64,000 bases of DNA from Blastocatellia bacterium. Lineage in GTDB: Bacteria; Acidobacteriota; Blastocatellia; UBA7656. The notes beneath the pieces were generated by a model. It was not told the DNA's origin and did no database searches. It saw nothing but the letters and a program-made list of their open reading frames with translations. The DNA lies in the NCBI GenBank assembly GCA_035275065.1, contig DATENM010000153.1, positions 124,001-188,000 on the forward strand. The letters run 5' to 3'. Below are positions 9,292 through 17,037 of this stretch, piece after piece; the stretch's first letter is position 1; every line of letters begins with the position of its first letter. Position numbers and translations under genes: made by a program.

Positions 9292-11316
9292 TCAATCCCC
9301 CTCGGACGGCGCGGGAGCGGTATCATAGCCGCTGCCTTTATTCTGCCCCGGCTCCGTCGAGGGGGATTTTCTCGTTGACGCGGCCTCCAGGCTTTTGCCG
9401 CGCATGATTCTTTCATACTCAAGCTCATGCTCTTCGCTGTACCAGTGCGCCGACACGCGCCCGTCGACCATCGCCAGATTGAGCGGATAAACGTCCGGGT
9501 CGAAGATGACGTGGTAGAAGTGCCAGACGATGATGGCGGCGGTCGCCAGGATCGCTTCGTAGAAGTGAACCGCCGTCGCCACGTCAATCAACCAGCGCGG
9601 CGCGAAGCTGAACCATTCGAGCTTGAACCAGATCATCAGTCCCGTAAGGCCCATGATGAAGGTGCCCCAGATCAGCGCCCAGTATTCCACCTTCTCGGCG
9701 TAACCGAAGCGCTCGAACTTCGGGCGCTCGCTCGTCCGCCCCAGCAGGTAAAGCAGGTTCTGCTTTACGTCCCGCGCATCTTTCAAGCGCGGCAGCATGG
9801 CAAGCGTGCTGCCGCGGCCTTCACCGGTCAGGAAGATGTAGACCAGATGATAAAGGCTGACCCCCAGCATGACGACCGCCGCGCCGCGGTGCAGAATGCG
9901 GCGCAGCGCCTCGCTGCCGCCGAAGACCAGGCCGAGCCACGATTCGGGATACTTGAGCGCGAAGCCGGTCAAGACCAGCACAAAGAAGCTCACCAACAAC
10001 AGCCAGTGCTGGGCGCGCTGCTGGCCGGTCATGCGCACCAGCGAGCGCTCGCTGGTGCGGTGGTGCGCCAGGAGCTTCTTGCGCCAGATCAGCCCGTTGT
10101 GCAGCAGCATGCCGCCGATGGTCAGAACGATCAGGCTCAGATAAACCCAGCGCACGACATTCGTCGCCCGCGAGCCGATGTCGCCAGCCGAGGCGGCGCC
10201 GTCCAGGTGAATCTTGCCCTGGATGAACGCATCGCTCGCGCCGGGGTGGCACTTGCCGCAGGTGTCGCGCAGGTGGCCGGCGTTGATTGTCGAGCGCGCA
10301 TCCGTGGACGGCAGGATGTTATGCACGCCGTGACAGTTCGCGCAGTTGGCGACCTTCTTCGATCTCAGCTCCGAGGCCAGCCCATGATAGCTGTCGAGGT
10401 ACGAGCTGGCGCGGTGCGCGGCGACATCAAACTCTTCAGACAGCCTGACGCTTTCGTGGCACTGAGCGCAGGTCGTCCGCGCCAGCGCCTGCGCCGCAAC
10501 CGATGAGCTGGGATCAATGTGCGGCTTGATCATGTGAATGCCGTGACAATCGGTGCAGACCGGGGCGCGGCTGTTGCCGCGGCTCACCGCCTGGCCGTGA
10601 ATGCTGTCGCGGAACTCCTGCGCGATGCCCGGATGACACTGGCCGCAGGTCTTCGGCACGTTGAGCTTGAAGATCGGCGACTCAACATCGCTCGGCGGAC
10701 GGATGTCGTGGCTGCCGTGACAATCTGTGCAGGTCGCCGCCACGGCATTCCCCTCGGCGACGGCGTGGCCATGCACGCTCTCCTGGTAAGAGAGGAAAGG
10801 CCGGTTCGTCAGCCCTGTGCCTTCCATGACAAACTTCTCGCCGTGACAGCGGCCACAGGTCTGCGCGATGTTGCGGTGATTGGTCAACGCGCCGGCCTTG
10901 GACGAGCGCAAAATCCGGTGCGCGTCGCCGTGGCAGTCTGTGCAGGTGGCGGCGCGGTTCTCGCCGTTCTGAATCGCGCGCGCATGCAGGCCGTGGCCAT
11001 AAGCGGCGTTAGCGTCGGTGTGACACTGGCCGCAGGTGACTTTCTGGGTCGCGCCGTGCGGCAGTTGCTTGATGTCCGCGTGGCAGCTCGTACAGTTGAG
11101 CGCCGCATGCACCGAGCCGGCAAAGGCGTAGTCGTTGACGTGCAGGCTGGCGACTTTGCCGTCCACTTCTCTGGCCAGCTTCGGATCGTTATGGCAAGCG
11201 AGACAATCGCTATTCGTCAATTCAGAGCCGGCGGCAATCGTCGCCGACGTCCCCGCAACCCACTGGCCGGCCCAGAAGAAAAAGAATAAGAAAGGTAGAA
11301 GGGCCACGCGCTTCAT
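9292..11316 (-). CDS. Eleven-haem cytochrome c fused to a membrane cytochrome b domain (CbcL-like)
   Basis: The start at 11316 is preceded by GAGGTGA. The 674-residue product has a signal peptide and about 350 periplasmic residues with eleven CXXCH motifs (CLACH, CTSCH, CGQCH, CTDCH, CGRCH, CTDCH, CGQCH, CTDCH, CAQCH, CANCH, CGKCH). The C-terminal half has five membrane helices with paired histidines (LLHNG, QHWL, ILHRG, YHLVY, VHFYEAIL, WHFYHV) as in formate-dehydrogenase/hydrogenase b subunits. A multihaem c plus diheme b fusion is the architecture of Geobacter CbcL, a menaquinol oxidase feeding extracellular electron transfer. That functional parallel is inference. It should pass quinol electrons to periplasmic cytochromes encoded next to it. 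Confidence 0.85.
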   Translation of the reverse strand: MKRVALLPFLFFFFWAGQWVAGTSATIAAGSELTNSDCLACHNDPKLAREVDGKVASLHVNDYAFAGSVHAALNCTSCHADIKQLPHGATQKVTCGQCHTDANAAYGHGLHARAIQNGENRAATCTDCHGDAHRILRSSKAGALTNHRNIAQTCGRCHGEKFVMEGTGLTNRPFLSYQESVHGHAVAEGNAVAATCTDCHGSHDIRPPSDVESPIFKLNVPKTCGQCHPGIAQEFRDSIHGQAVSRGNSRAPVCTDCHGIHMIKPHIDPSSSVAAQALARTTCAQCHESVRLSEEFDVAAHRASSYLDSYHGLASELRSKKVANCANCHGVHNILPSTDARSTINAGHLRDTCGKCHPGASDAFIQGKIHLDGAASAGDIGSRATNVVRWVYLSLIVLTIGGMLLHNGLIWRKKLLAHHRTSERSLVRMTGQQRAQHWLLLVSFFVLVLTGFALKYPESWLGLVFGGSEALRRILHRGAAVVMLGVSLYHLVYIFLTGEGRGSTLAMLPRLKDARDVKQNLLYLLGRTSERPKFERFGYAEKVEYWALIWGTFIMGLTGLMIWFKLEWFSFAPRWLIDVATAVHFYEAILATAAIIVWHFYHVIFDPDVYPLNLAMVDGRVSAHWYSEEHELEYERIMRGKSLEAASTRKSPSTEPGQNKGSGYDTAPAPSEGD

Positions 11317-11458
11317 CGTCTCACCTCTTCCAGCGGGGCTGAAAAATGCCTCCCACACGCAATGCCGTGCATCGGGCATGGGAGGTGGTCATTAACGACG
11401 AGAGCTAACCAGAAAGAACCCGGCGGGTCGCCGCCCGCCTCTTCGCAAGGAACCCGAT

Positions 11459-11785
11459 CTACTGCTTGAGCGATTTCATGTGAGCGATGAGCGCCTTGGC
11501 CGCATCCTCGCTCATGGATTTGAAAGCCGGCATCTTTTTGCCTTCGGCAGAGGTTTTGCCTTCGACGATGGCTTTCAGCAGGTCGGCGTCGGATAGCGTG
11601 GCGTCAAAGTTCTTCTCGGCGTTGGCGCCGTGACACATCTTGCACTTGGCCGTGTAGGTCGCTGCCGCGTCGTCAACGGCGACAGAGGCGCGGGTCGCGG
11701 GCTGGAAAGCGAACGTGACTGCCAGCGCCAGTGCCGACATGGTTGTGATTACCGTCAACTTGATCCGTTTGGTCGAGAGTTTCAT
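11459..11785 (-). CDS. Small monohaem cytochrome c, periplasmic
   Basis: From the ATG at 11785, supported by AGGTGA upstream, the product is 108 residues. It has a signal peptide (ITTMSALALAVTFA) and a class I cytochrome c fold: KCKMCHGAN binds the haem covalently, and M of KKMPAFKSM is the likely axial ligand. The C-terminal helix ends in IAHMKSLKQ. It is a soluble electron shuttle. It is placed between the five-haem cytochrome gene and the 11-haem/b fusion gene, so it may carry electrons between inner-membrane and outer-membrane partners. Confidence 0.9.
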   Translation of the reverse strand: MKLSTKRIKLTVITTMSALALAVTFAFQPATRASVAVDDAAATYTAKCKMCHGANAEKNFDATLSDADLLKAIVEGKTSAEGKKMPAFKSMSEDAAKALIAHMKSLKQ

Positions 11786-12001
11786 TTCTACATCACCTTT
11801 CTTCAAAATGTCTGCGGCGGTCACTTCCTGAGCTGGCAGTCGCACCGCCCGTCGCGGCCCTCGTGCGGGCCGTCGCCAACCAGTAAGGCAACCCTCATTC
11901 CCCGCTCAAAACCCCAGGAATTCGCACTTTCGCCGACCCGTCGCCTGCGGCTTCGAGGAAAATGGCCCAAACGCTTGCGAGGAATTGCCCACCCGCGGTG
12001 G
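11786..12001. other. Intergenic stretch before array A
   Basis: Together with array A the gap between the monohaem and five-haem genes is about 330 bases. This part is GC-rich with no coding character. Its rightmost bases merge into the left arm of the tandem-repeat element. A promoter for the monohaem cytochrome gene may lie here, but no convincing -35/-10 pair is seen. Confidence 0.35.
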
Positions 12002-12120
12002 GAAGGCAAAAGTAAAAAGGCAAAAGGCAAAAGTAGCGGAGCCGGAATAAAAGATAGCCTCAGGCTACCTATTCACTCCCCTGCCGACCTTTTGCCTTTT
12101 TACTTTTTACTTTTGCCTTC
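12002..12120. repeat. Inverted pair of tandem heptamer arrays (array A)
   Basis: The left arm (12002-12039) is five 7-base units of type AAGGCAA or AAGTAAA. The right arm (12085-12120) carries the same units in reverse complement. The outermost two units agree in variant order between arms. The centre (12040-12084) has its own small hairpin, TAGCCT with AGGCTA. Core flanks GCGGAGCCGG and CTCCCCTGCCGACC are shared with array B. The right arm reaches the TGA stop (12119-12121) of the five-haem cytochrome gene. Arms are far more A/T-rich than surrounding DNA. Confidence 0.9.
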
Positions 12121-13021
12121 AACGTTGCGCCTGCTCTTCGAGCTGCCGCCAGAGCTTCATGTACTGCACGGCGTTGGTGAGCTTCTTGGTGCTCGAATTC
12201 TTGACCCACATCTCGCGGTGCTGGTCTTTCATATAGGGGATGAAGGCCGCCGTGGCTTCGGCGCTGAAGCCGGGGTGGCAGCTCACCACCGCGCCCTGCA
12301 CGCCGCAGGAGTAGGGCAGGTTCTTGGCGACTTTGAAGTCATGGGCGCGCTTCTCAATCGCCGGGTTCGCCTGCATCGGGCCGTAGACTGCCATGTGACA
12401 ATCAATACAGCGGACGCCGGCAACATACATGATGTCGAAGACCGGGTTGCCTTCGTTGTGACGTTTCTCGTGACAGTTCAAACATAGGCGATCTTCGTCG
12501 CCCTCGTGAACCACGTCATAAGCTTCGGCGGTCGCCCGATCCATGCCGAGCTTGTAGACGCCGAGGCGGCGGCCCAGGACGACGGCGGCGTTGTGGCTCG
12601 GATGGCAGGCGGCGCAGGTGACGCCTTCAACCATGCCGTCCGCGATGGGCTCCGAGGCGCCGGGCGAGAAGACCGCTTCGGCAGTCGCCTGTAGCGGCGA
12701 ATGACACTTGGCGCAGTTGGTGTTCTGCGTCGATTTGTAATTCGACTGGGCGTGCTGCGACGACCGCCAGCCGCCGCCGGTCAGGTAGAAGTTCTTCTTC
12801 GTGTCGTCGTACATGATGCCGACGGCTTCGAGGTTGTGGTCGGCGCCCGCCGCGCCGCGCACGAAGTGGCAGTTTATACAACTGGACGACTCGCTGTAAT
12901 TGTAATCGGGCCGGTTGTACATCGAGGGGGTCGGGTTTTGTGCCTGAACGGCCTGGGTAAGGGCCAGGAGGCCGACGAGGAGGATTGCTCGGGTAACGAG
13001 CTGCATGAATCTTTTGGACAT
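12119..13021 (-). CDS. Five-haem (possibly six-haem) periplasmic cytochrome c
   Basis: The ATG at 13021 is preferred because GGAG lies nine bases upstream; a second ATG nine bases earlier has no spacing. The 300-residue product has a signal peptide (ILLVGLLALTQAVQA) and haem motifs CINCH, CAKCH, CAACH, CLNCH and CIDCH. A further CHPGF near residue 255 is preceded by a cysteine nine residues earlier (CX8CH), which might be an unusual sixth site. I do not recognise a precise family. It lies between the outer-membrane barrel gene and the monohaem gene and could be the periplasmic or surface link of the conduit. Confidence 0.75.
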   Translation of the reverse strand: MSKRFMQLVTRAILLVGLLALTQAVQAQNPTPSMYNRPDYNYSESSSCINCHFVRGAAGADHNLEAVGIMYDDTKKNFYLTGGGWRSSQHAQSNYKSTQNTNCAKCHSPLQATAEAVFSPGASEPIADGMVEGVTCAACHPSHNAAVVLGRRLGVYKLGMDRATAEAYDVVHEGDEDRLCLNCHEKRHNEGNPVFDIMYVAGVRCIDCHMAVYGPMQANPAIEKRAHDFKVAKNLPYSCGVQGAVVSCHPGFSAEATAAFIPYMKDQHREMWVKNSSTKKLTNAVQYMKLWRQLEEQAQR

Positions 13022-13340
13022 AATTGCCATCTCCAGATTAGGTATGATGCCCCCGTAGGAGTGGCCAGTGGTTACGCTCTGACACGCTGGTCGTTATTTA
13101 TCTCCCCACAGGGGATGATGTTTGACTTTCTGCATGGAAATGACCCATGCGGGTCGCTTGCGAAACGGTTAATGATGAAAGCGCCCGGCGGCGGTCGGGA
13201 GCGTTGCGGACTCCGAACCGCCGCGCGGTCGCTCGGCTTGCTGTGCCACCGGGCGCTGGCCCGGCGGATGTTGGTTGTTTGCCCACCAGCTATTCGGTTG
13301 TCAATGAACCGCTGCTGTAATCAGCCTTACCAAACCCCGA
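13022..13340. other. Intergenic gap inside the cytochrome island
   Basis: About 320 bases between the barrel gene and the five-haem gene, both pointing left. It should contain a leader or internal promoter for the five-haem gene. I see no tandem array, double palindrome or TGTGA-N6-TCACA site in it, and the short open frames lack coding character. Confidence 0.35.
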
Positions 13341-15431
13341 CTACTCGCGCCGCCCGAAGTAGAAACGCAGCGACGTGTACGGCAGGTGCGCCTGGTAAAA
13401 CTGGTTGTTGACGAACTTCTCTTTGAAGTCGAAGTACTGATAGCCGACGATCCAATCCAGCCGCTCGTGCAGCTTCACCGAAGCTTTCACTTCGGGCGAG
13501 GTGAACTGGTACGGGTACGACGCGATCAGCAGCCCTGTGGTCGGCGAGCTGAGCCGGCCTTCCTGTCCGGGGTCGCGGTGGAAGCGATAGCCGCCATAGA
13601 GCCGCAGGCGCGGATGCACTTCGTAGAAGGCCGTGAAAAAGGCGAAGCTGTCCTTCAGGAAGTAGCGGCTGATGCCATTGACCTTCACACTGCTCGCCAG
13701 GAAGTAAACGACCTGGGCTTCGCTCGTCACATGCTGGTAGGTGTAGCCGCTGTTGAAAAAGAAGCGGTTGTTCGGCGCCCAGTCGAACGAGGTCGTGAAG
13801 TTTCGGACATTCACGTCGGCGCCAAAATCACGCCCATCAATCGCCACCGTCGGGTTGGTGTTGTCTTTGGTCACCAGCGACGTGTTGATGGCAATCGTCT
13901 TGGTCGGGCGCAGGATGCTGCGCACGCGGAAGTTGGTGTAGTCGTAGCTCGCCGTCCGCGTAAAGACGTTGTCGGTCTCGCCGTGCTCCATGTCGAAGTA
14001 GAGCGACCAGACTTTCAACGGCTTGGCGCGGAAGCCGAGGATAAAGGTGTTCGTCGAGTTGGTGAACAGATCGGTTTCCGGCTCGGGCTCGACTCCGGTG
14101 ATCAGGTTAACGTCCTGGGCGCGCTGTTCGACGCGGCGATCCGTGTAGCGGTAGCCGAGGTGCAGGCTGAAGCGCGGATGAATCTCGATGTCGCCTTCCA
14201 AGAGGTTGAGATAGCGACGATAGTTGATCGTCCGCAGCGCCGCGGTGTCAGTGATGAGCGGCAGCACCGGCACTTCGTTGCCCTGAAGAATGCGCGTCCT
14301 GAAGAGCGCCTCGGCCACTTCGTTGCCGCCATCGATGCGGAAGTTGTTGGCGCGGAAGGTGTCGGAGATGCGGATGCGATCCGTTAAACGGAAGGTCACG
14401 CCGACATCGCCCATCAGGTCCGGGCGCTCGGTCGTGCCGAGCGCCGTGAAGGTGTCCGACTTGATTTTTTGTCCTGAGCCGTCAACCCCCGTGGCGGTTT
14501 CGAGCATGGTGAACTTGCTCGTCGTCTTGGCGTAGATCAAGCGCCCGGTGACGTCGAGCCGGTTAGCCAGGAAGGTGTGCAGGCTCAGCCGCGTGTAAGG
14601 CGTGTCGCCGCGCGTCGGCTGATCGCGCCTGTAGGAACTGAGCACAGACGTGTTGGTCGGGTTGTTACCGATCTGGAACTGGTCAGTCAGATAGGTCGTG
14701 TCGTCTTTGAAGAAGCGCCAGCCCTGCATAAACGACACGTCAACCTTCCACAAACGGGCGTCGAAGCCGGCGCGGTAATCGTCCGCGCCGTAACGCGAGG
14801 GCGCCAGCACAGGGTATTCGTCGCGCTGATAGTCGTAGGTGTGAACTGCCGGGCCGCTGTTGCGGTCGAGCGAGTAGCCGAGGTTCACGCGGAAGTGCGG
14901 GTTCGCCGGCAGCAGCGTCAGGTTGAAGTCGCCCTGACGGTACTCTGTGTTCGAGATGTGCTGGTTGAGTGCGTAGTTGCGCAGGCTGTTGAAGTAATCG
15001 AAGCGGCGATAATTGGCGTCGAAGTGATAGGCTTTCGTCTTTTCGACGTCCACCCGCAGGTAACGGTTCGGGTCTTCGGCCCAGCCGAACGAGTTGACCA
15101 TCAGCGAATCAAACAGCAGCCCGTCATTGTGGTTCGACTTCATCAGCAGCTCGGCGTCAAAGACGCGGAAGCCGGGCTGATAGTTCAGGTCGCTGCGGTA
15201 TTTGTCGGCGTTGCCGTGGATGCCGAGGCCGCGCACGCCAAGCTCGATGCTCGACACCACCGTCCACGGGCCATCGTTGGCGTTGTCCGTGGCGGCGGGC
15301 TTGGCTGTCGTCTTGGCTGTCGTCTTATCGGCGGGCGCAGGCTCTTGAGCGCGTGCGTCGTTGGCCATCAAGATCAGGCCGAGCACGAACCCCAGCAGGA
15401 AAAGCAGTGTGAATCCAAGTCTGTTTTTCAT
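13341..15431 (-). CDS. Outer-membrane beta-barrel, MtrB/PioB-like porin of a cytochrome conduit
   Basis: The ATG at 15431 is favoured over one six bases upstream by spacing to GGAGG. The 696-residue protein has a signal peptide (LGFTLLFLLGFVLGLIL), a Pro/Lys/Thr-rich linker, then alternating aromatic/polar strands through to the C-terminal RFYFGRRE, typical of a large barrel. Elements such as YRRFDYFNSL, NLGYSLDRNSGP and the regularly spaced GYRY/GYQY strands resemble MtrB/PioB. In that family the barrel sheaths a decahaem cytochrome across the outer membrane. The N-terminal CXXC of some MtrB proteins is absent. The gene follows a decahaem cytochrome gene with a short gap, supporting the assignment. 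Confidence 0.75.
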   Translation of the reverse strand: MKNRLGFTLLFLLGFVLGLILMANDARAQEPAPADKTTAKTTAKPAATDNANDGPWTVVSSIELGVRGLGIHGNADKYRSDLNYQPGFRVFDAELLMKSNHNDGLLFDSLMVNSFGWAEDPNRYLRVDVEKTKAYHFDANYRRFDYFNSLRNYALNQHISNTEYRQGDFNLTLLPANPHFRVNLGYSLDRNSGPAVHTYDYQRDEYPVLAPSRYGADDYRAGFDARLWKVDVSFMQGWRFFKDDTTYLTDQFQIGNNPTNTSVLSSYRRDQPTRGDTPYTRLSLHTFLANRLDVTGRLIYAKTTSKFTMLETATGVDGSGQKIKSDTFTALGTTERPDLMGDVGVTFRLTDRIRISDTFRANNFRIDGGNEVAEALFRTRILQGNEVPVLPLITDTAALRTINYRRYLNLLEGDIEIHPRFSLHLGYRYTDRRVEQRAQDVNLITGVEPEPETDLFTNSTNTFILGFRAKPLKVWSLYFDMEHGETDNVFTRTASYDYTNFRVRSILRPTKTIAINTSLVTKDNTNPTVAIDGRDFGADVNVRNFTTSFDWAPNNRFFFNSGYTYQHVTSEAQVVYFLASSVKVNGISRYFLKDSFAFFTAFYEVHPRLRLYGGYRFHRDPGQEGRLSSPTTGLLIASYPYQFTSPEVKASVKLHERLDWIVGYQYFDFKEKFVNNQFYQAHLPYTSLRFYFGRRE

Positions 15432-15458
15432 GGTCATTCCTCCATCTCCCCTGTGCCC

Positions 15459-16514
15459 TTATCGGAAAAAGAACGGGTGCGTGTTCGAGCCGTGAATCTT
15501 CGCGTGACAGGTCGTGCAGTTCTGGAAGCGCGCCGTCGTGATGTTGTGGAATGACGGCGTATTCGGCGCTCCAGGCGTTTGCAGATTGCTGTGGCATTCC
15601 AGGCAGAGCTGCGCCGTATTGCTGCGCGTCAGCATCTTGGCGTTGGCCGAGCCGTGCGGGTTATGGCACATGGTGCAGCCTTCGACCTTCGCCGGCGCGT
15701 GCTCGTAGACGAACGGCCCTTGCTTGTCGGCGTGACACTTGATGCAGGCGGCGTCAACGCCGACGGCGAGCTTGGCCTGTTTCTGCTCGAAGCCGCCGTG
15801 CGGGTTGTGGCAATCGCTGCACTTCATCGTGCCTTCCAGCACGCGGTGATGGAAGGGCTGCGTGAACTGCGCCTTCATCTCGTTGTGGCAGATCAGGCAG
15901 AGCTGCGGCTCGTTGCGCACCAGCATTTTCTCAGGCTCGACGCGGCTGCTGCGCTCGCCAAACGGGCTGAGCGGCACAATCGACGAAGCCACGTCGTGGC
16001 GTCCGACCGCCGGGCCGACCAACCGCTGGGCGTCTTTCGAGGTGACGTGCGGCGAGTGGCAATCCACACAGCCGATGTCATTGCGCCAGTGCTCGCCGCG
16101 GCGGTAGTTGTTGTGCTCTTCTTTGCCGGCGTGGCAATTCAGGCAGGCTTCGGATTTCTGCTTCGGGGTTTCACCCTCGAAGGTGCGGATCTTGGTCTTG
16201 TCGCCGCCGCCTTCAACGTGCGCCTTACCAGGACCGTGGCAGGATTCGCAGCCTTGCTTTTCGGCCTTCCAGCCGGCGTGCGCCAGCCTGGAATGCTTGG
16301 TCTTGGCAAAGCTGTTGAATTGGTCTTCGTGACAGGACTGGCAGGTTTCGCTGCCGACAAAATCTGATTGAGCGGTATTCGCGGCGGTCACGGCGGGGGC
16401 GCTCTTGTCGCTCGCCTCTGTCTTCACGGACAGCGAGCTAACGGTCACAAGCACGAGCCCCAGCGCCAGGCAACCGGCGATGACGAGTATTTTGATGTGC
16501 TTTAAGGGATCCAT
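15459..16514 (-). CDS. DmsE/MtrA/PioA-family decahaem cytochrome c
   Basis: The 351-residue product starts at an ATG preceded by GGGGAGTGA. A signal or anchor segment (ILVIAGCLALGLVLVTV) is followed by ten CXXCH motifs: CQSCH, CESCH, CLNCH, CVDCH, CLICH, CSDCH, CIKCH, CTMCH, CLECH and CTTCH. The opening VGSETCQSCH and CESCHGPGKAH match the DmsE family, whose members pass electrons through the outer membrane inside an MtrB-type barrel. It is the first gene of the minus-strand cytochrome run. A Crp/Fnr-type site lies 77 bases upstream of the start. Confidence 0.92.
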   Translation of the reverse strand: MDPLKHIKILVIAGCLALGLVLVTVSSLSVKTEASDKSAPAVTAANTAQSDFVGSETCQSCHEDQFNSFAKTKHSRLAHAGWKAEKQGCESCHGPGKAHVEGGGDKTKIRTFEGETPKQKSEACLNCHAGKEEHNNYRRGEHWRNDIGCVDCHSPHVTSKDAQRLVGPAVGRHDVASSIVPLSPFGERSSRVEPEKMLVRNEPQLCLICHNEMKAQFTQPFHHRVLEGTMKCSDCHNPHGGFEQKQAKLAVGVDAACIKCHADKQGPFVYEHAPAKVEGCTMCHNPHGSANAKMLTRSNTAQLCLECHSNLQTPGAPNTPSFHNITTARFQNCTTCHAKIHGSNTHPFFFR

Positions 16515-16590
16515 TCACTCCCCTCCTTCTCTTCGCCAACCAATGTAAATCGTTGGTGCGGGCCTTGCGATGCGCGCTGTCACAAGCGCC

Positions 16591-16606
16591 TGTGATAGGC
16601 GTCACA
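16591..16606. promoter_or_regulatory. Crp/Fnr-type palindromic operator
   Basis: TGTGATAGGCGTCACA is a perfect TGTGA-N6-TCACA inverted repeat. A further TCACA half-site at 16580-16584 forms a second overlapping symmetry with the left half. It lies upstream of the decahaem gene. A TACATT -10-like hexamer at 16542-16547 would place its centre near -63, a class I position. The regulator encoded at 31510-32229 is a candidate ligand. Confidence 0.6.
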
Positions 16607-16880
16607 ACCTGTAAGCAGCGTTTACAACCAACCAGCCCGACCTATCGCAATTTCTGTTCACAACCTCAACAGGAGCGTTGAAGAATTCGCCACTCACGCC
16701 GGCGTCAGCGGAATTGCCCTTTAGCGATGCAGTTTAAATTGGAAGAGGGTGGTAAGTGGCCAGCAGATAGACGCAACGGATCAGCGTTTTCACGCCCCTG
16801 AGCGGCGCTCGGCCTGCGAGAATTTCCGCAAGCTCATGAGGGGAAATACCCAGGCAGGTAGGCGGCTGCGGCTGCGCCGC
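16607..16880. other. Intergenic stretch between operator and array B
   Basis: This is part of a gap of more than 500 bases between ccsA (leftward) and the decahaem gene (leftward). No ORF with coding character is seen. It holds scattered A/T-rich patches but no clear promoter hexamers; the useful content of the gap is the operator on its left and array B on its right. Confidence 0.35.
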
Positions 16881-17034
16881 AAGGCAAAAGGCAAAGGGCA
16901 AAAGGCAAAAGGCAAAAGTGGCGGAGCCGGATGAATAGATAGGAAGAGACGAATGGTGAAAGCGCGCGATCCTATCTATTGGCTCCCCTGCCGACCTTTT
17001 GCCTTTTGCCTTTTGCCTTTTGCCTTTTGCCTTC
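16881..17034. repeat. Inverted pair of tandem heptamer arrays (array B)
   Basis: The left arm (16881-16922) has six units of type AAGGCAA; the right arm (16991-17034) has five to six in reverse complement. The centre contains a perfect 11-base inverted repeat (AATAGATAGGA at 16934, complement at 16970). GGAGCC and GGCTCC outside it extend the stem. The flanks GCGGAGCCGG and CTCCCCTGCCGACC are shared with array A. The right arm begins four bases after the TAA stop of ccsA. The whole unit would fold into one long hairpin in RNA. Confidence 0.92.
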
Positions 17035-17037
17035 TCG

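Noticed and set aside
12002..12120. Tandem arrays considered as a CRISPR array
   Set aside because: Units are 7-9 bases without spacers, arms are inverted to each other and no cas gene is near.
13386..14387. Long open frame (over 300 codons) on the plus strand inside the barrel gene
   Set aside because: It is antisense to a well-supported barrel gene. GC-rich third positions create long antisense frames here, and the Val/Arg/Asp-rich product has no motif or ribosome site. The same holds for frames at 6378-7454, 9427-10506 and 58049-59086.
11840..16760. Loose similarity between leaders of the cytochrome genes (GAATTCGC and AATTTCCGC patches near 11920 and 16680)
   Set aside because: The matches are short and unevenly spaced; not enough to call a shared site.
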